Below are positions 1 through 6,702 of a DNA stretch of 27,039 bases, piece after piece. The notes beneath the pieces were generated by a model. The model saw only the letters and a program-made list of their open reading frames with translations, searched no databases and had not been told where the DNA came from. A program made the position numbers and the translations under genes. The DNA is taken from positions 1 to 27,039 of the forward strand of contig JAUWGD010000005.1 in NCBI GenBank assembly GCA_030606585.1. The letters are read 5' to 3'. Positions within the stretch are counted from its first letter, which is position 1. Every line of letters starts with the position of its first letter. Source of the DNA: Dehalococcoidales bacterium (GTDB taxonomy: Bacteria; Chloroflexota; Dehalococcoidia; Dehalococcoidales; RBG-16-60-22).

Positions 1-1482
1 GGAATTGCGGGAATACTTGGAAATGATAATGGTGAACTCAAGCAGATACTGGAGAAAATAAGCTATCGTGGCCCGGATGAAACGTGGGAAAACAAACAGA
101 GTCCGGTACACCTGGGCTGCCTGGAGTTGAACGTGGGGGCAGGCTGTAAGGACGGCGCCCACCATGCTTATGACGGAGAGGTGGCGGCTATTGTTGACGG
201 GCGTGTCTATAATTCCGAAACAAGCGGTATGACCGATGCCGAGGCGGTAATCGCCTTATATAAAAAGTACGGCATACGGTTCGCCGGAAAACTTGACGGG
301 GACTTTGCCTGCGCCGTATCGGACGGGGGACAGTTGATACTGGCCCGCGACTGGGCGGGTATCAAGCCGCTCTACTACGGCCACAGCGACGGCAGGTTAT
401 GCTTTGCTTCTGAAGCCAAGGCGCTGGCAGGTATCGTCGACGATGTGAAAGAGTTCCCCCCGGGATACGTTTACTCGCGGGAACAGGGCTTCCGGAAATA
501 TCCGTCCGAAGCTGTTGAGACGCCGGAGTTCGAAGATTATGAGCAGGGTAAAAAGGTAGTACGCGAGCTGCTTATAAAAGCCACCGAGAAGCGCCTGAAA
601 GACAACGCCGTGGGCGGTGTCCTGCTCAGCGGCGGTCTGGACAGCAGCCTGATAACCTACATGGCCCACGAGATAAACCCGGATATCGAATGCTTTACCG
701 TCAGCATGGAGGAGGGTCAGGACCTGCCGCTGGCCAGGGACGTCACCAAGTATCTGGGTGTCAAACACCATATCTTAATGTTCGATGAAAAGGAAATAAA
801 GGAGATACTGCCCCTGGCGATTCATCACCAGGAGATGTATGAGGAGAGCTGTGTCCACGGGGCAATCGCCAATTTCCTGGCCGGGCGCTTTATCAAACCG
901 TATACCAGGGTCGTGCTTACCGGCGAAGGCGCCGACGAGTTCTTCGGCGGGTATGACGGCCAGTTTAAAAAGGGGGAGAACCCGGAGGAAGTCGCCAGCA
1001 TCGTCGATAAGCTCATCAACGTGGCCCACAATACCGCCCTGCAGAGGCTGGACAGGCTGAACGCCGCCAATTCTTACGAGAGCCGTACCCCTTTCCTCGA
1101 TGCCGAAGTAATGGATTTCAGCCTTAAAATACCAATTCAGTATAAAATTCACGGGGAAGAGCAGACCGGCAAGTGGATAGTGCGCCAGGCCTTTGAAGGC
1201 TGCCTGCCCGACCATATTATCTACCAGACCAAGCGGTTCTTTGCCCAGGGTTCCGGTGTGGCCTATATCATGCGGGCGCAGGCAGAGAAGGAAATATCCC
1301 GGGCTGAGGTTGATAAATTCAACAGGGTCGAGGGAAATCCGTACCTATCCTCAGTTGAGGAACTCTATTATTACCGTATCTTCAAGAAGACATTCCCCGG
1401 CCCGGCCTACGATAAGCTGGTGGGCAGGTGGGACCCTTTGAGACCGGCGTTTTTCCGCGATATAGAAAAGGCAACCGGTTGA
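1..1482 (+). CDS. asnB: Asparagine synthetase B-like glutamine amidotransferase, 5' end cut by window edge
   Basis: The frame is open from base 1 and begins with the residues GIAGILG, so only Met and the catalytic Cys2 of the usual MCGIAG start lie outside the window; the full protein would be about 495 aa. The family transfers amide nitrogen from glutamine to a carboxylate using ATP. The N-terminal class II amidotransferase domain shows YRGPDE and a RDWAGIKPLYYG segment. The synthetase domain has the PP-loop SGGLDSS near codon 210, GEGADEFFGGY, and ESRTPFLD, all typical of AsnB. The amidotransferase half is short and its glutamine-binding residues look altered (LGCLEL for the usual LGHRRL, VDGRVYN for FNGEIYN). 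The gene converges on metF with a gap of about 50 bp. Whether the product is asparagine or another amide cannot be told from sequence. Confidence 0.85.
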   Translation, partial: GIAGILGNDNGELKQILEKISYRGPDETWENKQSPVHLGCLELNVGAGCKDGAHHAYDGEVAAIVDGRVYNSETSGMTDAEAVIALYKKYGIRFAGKLDGDFACAVSDGGQLILARDWAGIKPLYYGHSDGRLCFASEAKALAGIVDDVKEFPPGYVYSREQGFRKYPSEAVETPEFEDYEQGKKVVRELLIKATEKRLKDNAVGGVLLSGGLDSSLITYMAHEINPDIECFTVSMEEGQDLPLARDVTKYLGVKHHILMFDEKEIKEILPLAIHHQEMYEESCVHGAIANFLAGRFIKPYTRVVLTGEGADEFFGGYDGQFKKGENPEEVASIVDKLINVAHNTALQRLDRLNAANSYESRTPFLDAEVMDFSLKIPIQYKIHGEEQTGKWIVRQAFEGCLPDHIIYQTKRFFAQGSGVAYIMRAQAEKEISRAEVDKFNRVEGNPYLSSVEELYYYRIFKKTFPGPAYDKLVGRWDPLRPAFFRDIEKATG

Positions 1483-1533
1483 TAAAATAGTTAGACTTGA
1501 AAACGGGGCCTAAAACATTAAGCGGTGAGTCCC

Positions 1534-2418
1534 TTATAGTCCCGAAGCAGCCAGGATATCGGGGACTACTTCCTCTTTACCGATAGCCATGATGTGAACG
1601 CCTTCGCAGATAGCATCCTTCTTCAGGGCGGCAATAGTACGTCCGGCGATTTCAATCCCTTTAGCCAGCACTTCTTCTTTGGGCACCCCGGACAACTCGT
1701 CAATCAACTCTTGAGGAACAAAAATGCCGGGGACGTTTGCCGTCATGTACTTGGCCATCCTGGCCGACGACAGCAGGACAATACCGGCCAGTACCGGGAC
1801 CTTGAACTTGCGGGCATAATCCATAAAACTCTTGAAATTATCCAGGTCGTAGATAGCCTGTGTCTGGAAAAACTCGGCGCCGCCCTCCACCTTTTTCTCG
1901 AATTTAATTAATTGCGGCTCGATGGGCTGCGCTTCGGGAGTAACGATAGCCCCGGCACAGAATTCCACGCCTCCATCCAGTTCATTGCCCCCCAGGTCCT
2001 GGCCATCCATCAACTGGTGTATTGTCTTTAACAGTTGCAGCGAATCGAGGTCAAAGACGCCCTTGGCCTCCTTATGGTCACCCACCGGCACGGCATCGCC
2101 GGTAAGGCAGAGGACGTTCTTGATACCGCGACTGTAAGCGAAGAGGAGGTCGGCCTCCAGAGCCATGCGATTACGGTCGCGGCAGGTCATCTGCATGATG
2201 GGCTCACCGCCCTTCTCGATAATCGCCAGAGCGCCACCCAGCGAGGGGAAGCGCATCACGGAGCTCTGGTGGTCGGTAACATTCAACGCATCCACCTTAT
2301 CCTTGAGAAGGTCGATATGGTGCAGAAACTTTTCCAGGTTCGTTCCCTTGGGCGGGGCAACCTCGCTGGTAATTACAAACCTACCAGATTCAAGGACTTC
2401 TTTGAAACGTGATACCAT
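1534..2418 (-). CDS. metF: Methylenetetrahydrofolate reductase, catalytic subunit
   Basis: The 294-aa protein is the single-domain TIM-barrel methylene-THF reductase, which reduces 5,10-methylene-THF to 5-methyl-THF with FAD. Family signatures include SEVAPPKG with the catalytic Glu at residue 19, MTCRDRNR, and LCLTGDAVPVGDHKEAKGV. I start at the ATG at 2418 because GAGGGGGTAAGGATA lies directly upstream; a longer frame to 2460 has no comparable site. It is the last gene of the minus-strand operon, 80 bp after metV. Pairing with MetV is typical of acetogens and other Wood-Ljungdahl organisms, where MetF needs MetV and often an extra electron-transfer module rather than NAD(P)H directly. Confidence 0.95.
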   Translation of the reverse strand: MVSRFKEVLESGRFVITSEVAPPKGTNLEKFLHHIDLLKDKVDALNVTDHQSSVMRFPSLGGALAIIEKGGEPIMQMTCRDRNRMALEADLLFAYSRGIKNVLCLTGDAVPVGDHKEAKGVFDLDSLQLLKTIHQLMDGQDLGGNELDGGVEFCAGAIVTPEAQPIEPQLIKFEKKVEGGAEFFQTQAIYDLDNFKSFMDYARKFKVPVLAGIVLLSSARMAKYMTANVPGIFVPQELIDELSGVPKEEVLAKGIEIAGRTIAALKKDAICEGVHIMAIGKEEVVPDILAASGL

Positions 2419-2498
2419 TATCCTTACCCCCTCAAAAAATCCCGTGGCCTTTCGAGCCAAAGACTTTTATAATATGTAATGCCAATATCCTTACCTCA

Positions 2499-3143
2499 TC
2501 AGGTTATTTTGACGGATTTCGGTTTGAGTATTACATGGTGATTTCGGGGCGGCTGGTACTGGTGCATCAGGTCGAGCCTGCCCTGCTCTTTCAGTCGATT
2601 ATAGATGAGTGTCCAGGCGCAGTCCTTATCTTTATCGACCTCGCACTTACCGTTATTGGTGCCGCCGCAGGGTCCGTTGACCAGTCCCTTGTGACAGGCA
2701 GTGATGGGACAGATGCCGGCCGTCTGGCCGAGAAGGCACTGCCCGCACTGGTCGCAGGCCTCACGGAAATACCCTGGCGTTTCTTCGACGCCGATAAACA
2801 GCGTGTCCAAGGCGGGAATCACCGGTTTATCGAGATACAGGCTCATCCGGTGCACGCCCAGGGCGCAGCTCATCGAGAGAATAGCGTCGGCGCTGCGGAT
2901 GAACTGTTCATTTTCTTTCATGGCTACCTCGGTCATGTCATCGCAGGCGGTGGGAATAACCGTCGAGCCGGTGACGCGTTTGCCCATTTCCTGGAGGTGC
3001 CCCTTCATTTCCTCGACCTGTTCGACGCCGCCGGTCTTGGTCATGGTGGTACAGGTGCCGCAGCCAACCACGAATATTTTATCCAGGCCCTTAAGGCCTT
3101 CCTGTATGTCTTCTATCGATTTCTGCTTGGTTATCGATTTCAT
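2499..3143 (-). CDS. metV: MetV, cysteine-rich zinc/iron-sulfur partner of methylene-THF reductase
   Basis: The 214-aa protein matches the MetV family (MTHFR C-terminal-like, PF12225 type), the obligate partner of MetF in acetogens. The N-terminal half holds C28, C31, C67 and C93. The C-terminal half has a dense cluster, CDQCGQC at 130-136 followed by C145, C150, C159, C167 and C175, with the typical NGPCGG signature. MetV is thought to pass electrons to the flavin of MetF. The ATG at 3143 has a strong AGGAGGGG site seven bases upstream. It lies only 12 bp after the NuoF-GltD fusion gene, so the two should be co-transcribed, which ties that complex functionally to methylene-THF reduction. Confidence 0.93.
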   Translation of the reverse strand: MKSITKQKSIEDIQEGLKGLDKIFVVGCGTCTTMTKTGGVEQVEEMKGHLQEMGKRVTGSTVIPTACDDMTEVAMKENEQFIRSADAILSMSCALGVHRMSLYLDKPVIPALDTLFIGVEETPGYFREACDQCGQCLLGQTAGICPITACHKGLVNGPCGGTNNGKCEVDKDKDCAWTLIYNRLKEQGRLDLMHQYQPPRNHHVILKPKSVKIT

Positions 3144-3155
3144 AACAAACCCCTC

Positions 3156-6100
3156 CTAGCTTTCAAGGTCGCACCTCAGGCACCGCTTGGCTTCCCGCCT
3201 GGCTACATCCTCGGTGAAACCGAGCTCTATCTCCGTGAAGCTGGCCCTTCTTTCCGGCAAGGGCAGCGTTTTCACTTCCGACCTGGGTTTTATCTCCCAT
3301 GACTCATCTAGTTCCTGGACGGCCTCTTCAACCACCTTAGTCTTACGGTCGTATATCTCGACCCGGGAATCATCGCCCCTGAGGTACTTGTCGATAGCGA
3401 TAGCTCCCCTTCTCCCGGCGGCGATGGCATTGACAACCATGTCCGGCCCGGTCACGAAGTCGCCGCCGGCAAAGACACCGGGGACATTGGTCGCCAGAGA
3501 ATTACTATCGACCACCAGCGTTTCCCACCTGGTACGCTCCAGGGCGCTGTCCTGAGGCAGGAACGAAAGGTCGGGTGCCTGCCCCACGGCGGCAATAATC
3601 GTATCCGCTTCGGCGGTGAACTCCGAGCCCGTAATCGGGACAGGCCGACGCCGTCCGCTTTCATCAGGTTCTCCCAGCTCCATTTGAATACACTGCAGTC
3701 CTGTAACCTTCCAGTTGTCGCTGGTTACCCTGGTCGGACTGGCGAGGAAATTAATCCTGACGCCCTCGGCAACGGCCTCCTCATATTCGACATCGGATAC
3801 AGGCATCTCGTCGCGGGAACGGCGGTAATATATGCTGATTTCATCGGCGCCAAGGCGCAGGGAAGTCCGGGCAGCATCGAGGGCTACGTTGCCACCCCCG
3901 ATGATAGCCACCCGTTTGCCCACCTTTACCTCCCTGCCCAGCCTGACATCCCGGAGAAACCTCAACCCGTAGAATAGTCCTTCAACACCCTCAACTTCTC
4001 CCGGTATGCCCAGGCGCTGGCTCCGCTGGGCGCCGGCCCCAATGAAGACAGAAGCAAAGCCATCGTTTTTCAAATTCTCCACGGTAAAATTGGTATTGAT
4101 AGGAGTGTCATACCTGATTTCCACCCCCCGCTTCACGATATAGTCGATATCCTGCTGTATGGCGGTCTGCGGCAGACGAAATTCCGGTATGGCTACCGAT
4201 AGCATTCCGCCGCCCACGGGGAGGGCTTCGAAGACCGTCACCGGGTAGCCCGACTGTGCTAAAAAGTAAGCGCAGGCCAGGCCGGTTGGTCCCGCCCCTA
4301 CCACGGCTATCCTCTCCTTTTTCGTTACGGGGAAAGGCTCAACATCACCGACTTCCGAGCCGTGCTCCGCATACCAGTCGGCGGCAAAACGCTTCAGAGT
4401 CCTGATGGCTACGGGTTCGTCCAGGTCGCCGCGGCGGCAACGGCCTTCGCAGGGGTGGTGACAGATGCGACCGCACACAGCGGCGAAAGGATTGCGCTCC
4501 CTGACGGTCTCGATAGCCGCTTTATAGTCGCCATCGGCAATCTGGGCGACATACGTGGGAATATTGATGCCCGCCGGGCAGGTATGCTGGCAGGGCGATA
4601 TCATCAGGGCGTCACAGGCGGCTGCCGGACATTTCTTTTCCCTGATGTGCGCCTCGTACTCATCGCGGAAGTATTTTATGGTGGAAATGACCGGGTTGGG
4701 GGCCGTCTGCCCCAGGCCGCAGAGCGAGCACTCTTTAACGGTTTTAGCGATAGAAAGCAAGTCGTCGATGTCTTCGTCGCGCCCCTTCCCCTCGGTAATC
4801 CTGGTCAATATCTCCAGCATCTGCCGGGTGCCCAGCCGGCACGGCGTGCATTTGCCGCAGGACTCCGCCTGGGTGAAACTGAGGAAGTAACGGGCTATTT
4901 CCACCATGCAGGTAGTTTCGTCCATGACCACCATGCCGCCGGAGCCCATAATCGACCCCAGGCTGGCCAGCGTTTCGTACTCAATGGGCGTTTCGATAAA
5001 GCGGGCGGGAATACATCCCCCGGAGGGGCCGCCGGTCTGCACCGCCTTGAGCTGCCGCCCACGGGGTATACCGCCTCCTATCTGATAGACGATTTTGGAC
5101 AGGGGCGTACCCAGAGGTACCTCTACGAGTCCGCTATTGGCGATTTTACCGGTCAGGGCAAACACAGTGGTACCACGGCTTTTTTCGGTGCCAATGCCGG
5201 TATACCAATCGGCGCCTTTCTCGATGATAACCGGGACCGTAGCCAGAGTCTTGGTATTATTAATAATAGTCGGTTTGCCGTCAAGGCCGGAGTCAGCCGG
5301 GAAGGGCGGGCGGGGGCGGGGCATGCCGCGCCGACTTTCAATAGAAGCTATCAGCGCCGTTTCCTCGCCGCAGACGAAAGCGCCGGCGCCTTCCTTGATA
5401 TGCACGTTTAAATTAAAATCGGAGCCGAGGATACCCTTGCCCAGGAAATTCCCCTCCTGCGCCTGCTCCAGCGCCCGGTGCAGGCGTTTCACCGCCAGCG
5501 GGTACTCGGCGCGAATATAGATATAGCCCTCGCTGGCGCCGATGGCGTAAGCGGCAATAGCCAGCCCCTCCAGGACGGCATGGGGGTCGGCTTCTAAAAT
5601 AGACCGGTCCATGAAGGCACCGGGGTCGCCTTCATCGGCGTTACATATCATGTACTTCTGGTCGCCGGCAGCTTTACGGCAGAAATCCCACTTGGTAGCG
5701 GTGGGAAAGCCCGCCCCACCCCGGCCCCGCAGACCGGAACGTTTTACCTCGTCGATAACCTCTTCCGGCTTCATGTTGAAGATGACTTTCCTGAGCGATT
5801 CATAACCGCCCCGCTTAAGATAGTCATCAATCCGCTCCGGGTTAATCTGGCCGCAGTTGCGGAGGATGATACGCTCCTGTTCCTGATAGAACTTGATATC
5901 CGAATATTGCGGTATCGCCTCACCGGTTACGGGGTCGTGGTAAAAAAGGCGTTCCACCGGCTTACCGTCGCGGAGGTGCGTAGCCACGATATCCGCAGCA
6001 TCATCCGGGTCGACATGGGTATAGAAGATGCCGTCGGGTTCCACCACGACATTAGGTCCCTGCTGACAGAAGCCGTGACAGCCGGTAAAGTCAATCTCGG

Positions 6101-6215
6101 CTCCCGTTACACCCTGTTTCACCAGTTCTGCTTCGAGAGCGTTATAGACAGCATCGCCGCCACCGGAAACGCATCCGGTACCCCGGCAGACGAATACTTT
6201 GCGCTTGCGCGGCAT
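3156..6215 (-). CDS. NuoF/HndC-like NAD(P)-binding flavoprotein fused to GltD-like FAD oxidoreductase
   Basis: This 1019-aa fusion has three parts. Residues 1-85 are a thioredoxin-like [2Fe-2S] domain with C10, C15, C46 and C50. Residues of about 110-525 are the complex I 51-kDa (NuoF) fold, with the FMN loop GLRGRGGAGFPTATKW (161-176) and the N3-type cluster CGKCTPC (453-459) plus C499. Residues of about 530-1019 are a GltD/NfnB-type module with Fe-S cysteines C542, C546, C581, C585, C589 and C593, an FAD motif VVGAGPTGL, and a second Rossmann motif IIGGGNVALDAAR. NuoF relatives usually end in a ferredoxin domain; here GltD takes its place. I start at ATG 6215, one base after the NuoE-like stop, with AAGGAG upstream. 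Two flavins and two nucleotide sites in one chain suggest an electron-bifurcating or transhydrogenating role; that is inference. Confidence 0.92.
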   Translation of the reverse strand: MPRKRKVFVCRGTGCVSGGGDAVYNALEAELVKQGVTGAEIDFTGCHGFCQQGPNVVVEPDGIFYTHVDPDDAADIVATHLRDGKPVERLFYHDPVTGEAIPQYSDIKFYQEQERIILRNCGQINPERIDDYLKRGGYESLRKVIFNMKPEEVIDEVKRSGLRGRGGAGFPTATKWDFCRKAAGDQKYMICNADEGDPGAFMDRSILEADPHAVLEGLAIAAYAIGASEGYIYIRAEYPLAVKRLHRALEQAQEGNFLGKGILGSDFNLNVHIKEGAGAFVCGEETALIASIESRRGMPRPRPPFPADSGLDGKPTIINNTKTLATVPVIIEKGADWYTGIGTEKSRGTTVFALTGKIANSGLVEVPLGTPLSKIVYQIGGGIPRGRQLKAVQTGGPSGGCIPARFIETPIEYETLASLGSIMGSGGMVVMDETTCMVEIARYFLSFTQAESCGKCTPCRLGTRQMLEILTRITEGKGRDEDIDDLLSIAKTVKECSLCGLGQTAPNPVISTIKYFRDEYEAHIREKKCPAAACDALMISPCQHTCPAGINIPTYVAQIADGDYKAAIETVRERNPFAAVCGRICHHPCEGRCRRGDLDEPVAIRTLKRFAADWYAEHGSEVGDVEPFPVTKKERIAVVGAGPTGLACAYFLAQSGYPVTVFEALPVGGGMLSVAIPEFRLPQTAIQQDIDYIVKRGVEIRYDTPINTNFTVENLKNDGFASVFIGAGAQRSQRLGIPGEVEGVEGLFYGLRFLRDVRLGREVKVGKRVAIIGGGNVALDAARTSLRLGADEISIYYRRSRDEMPVSDVEYEEAVAEGVRINFLASPTRVTSDNWKVTGLQCIQMELGEPDESGRRRPVPITGSEFTAEADTIIAAVGQAPDLSFLPQDSALERTRWETLVVDSNSLATNVPGVFAGGDFVTGPDMVVNAIAAGRRGAIAIDKYLRGDDSRVEIYDRKTKVVEEAVQELDESWEIKPRSEVKTLPLPERRASFTEIELGFTEDVARREAKRCLRCDLES

Positions 6216-6216
6216 A

Positions 6217-6702
6217 TTACTCCTTCCCGCTCTTTTCAAATAATCGGGCTACCTTCTTGGGATTCATATCTCCATGTGTTTCCTGATTAAACATGATATT
6301 GGGCGCCAGGGCGCAAACGCCGATGCAGGCAACCGTCTCCAGGGTATATTCCATATCTTCGGTAGTTTCCCCCTCCTCAATACCCAGGTGCTGCCTTACC
6401 AGTTTCAGGATGGTCTTACCGCCACGTACGTGGCAGGCGGTACCCCGGCAGACCCTGACGATATTTCTGCCCCGGGGCTCGGTATAAAGCTGCTCATAAA
6501 ATGTAATTACCGCCTGTACCTGGCTCGTGAACAGTCCCAGGGCATTGGCGATAACGGGTATGCTTTCGGGGGGAATATAGCCAACCTTCTCCTGAATTTC
6601 CTCAACCATGGGTATCAGCGGCCATCTTTGACCACGGTAGCCGGCGATGATTTTCTCTATCTGCTTCAGGTTGACCTTGGGCGCCTTCTTTTGTTTAACC
6701 AT
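6217..6702 (-). CDS. NuoE/HndA-like [2Fe-2S] thioredoxin-fold subunit
   Basis: The 161-aa protein is a 24-kDa-type subunit (NuoE, HndA, HydC family). The helical N-terminus contains VEEIQEKVGYIPPE, and the thioredoxin-like half carries the four [2Fe-2S] ligands in CRGTAC (C85, C90) and CIGVC (C126, C130). Such subunits dock to NuoF-type flavoproteins and relay electrons. The start codon overlaps the end of the preceding molybdoenzyme gene by 8 bp, and the stop is one base before the start of the NuoF-GltD gene. The three are therefore almost certainly translated together and form one complex. Length and motifs are ordinary for the family. Confidence 0.93.
   Translation of the reverse strand: MVKQKKAPKVNLKQIEKIIAGYRGQRWPLIPMVEEIQEKVGYIPPESIPVIANALGLFTSQVQAVITFYEQLYTEPRGRNIVRVCRGTACHVRGGKTILKLVRQHLGIEEGETTEDMEYTLETVACIGVCALAPNIMFNQETHGDMNPKKVARLFEKSGKE

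Noticed and set aside
1483..1533. Bidirectional terminator between the convergent asnB-like and metF genes
   Set aside because: I could not find a convincing GC stem followed by a T-run in either direction.
2409..3302. Plus-strand frame of 297 codons across metV
   Set aside because: It is antisense to metV and the ends of its neighbours, with no recognisable domain.
4362..5411. Long plus-strand frame of 349 codons
   Set aside because: It lies antisense to the NuoF-GltD fusion gene, whose frame carries clear conserved motifs; the antisense product resembles no family and has no ribosome site.
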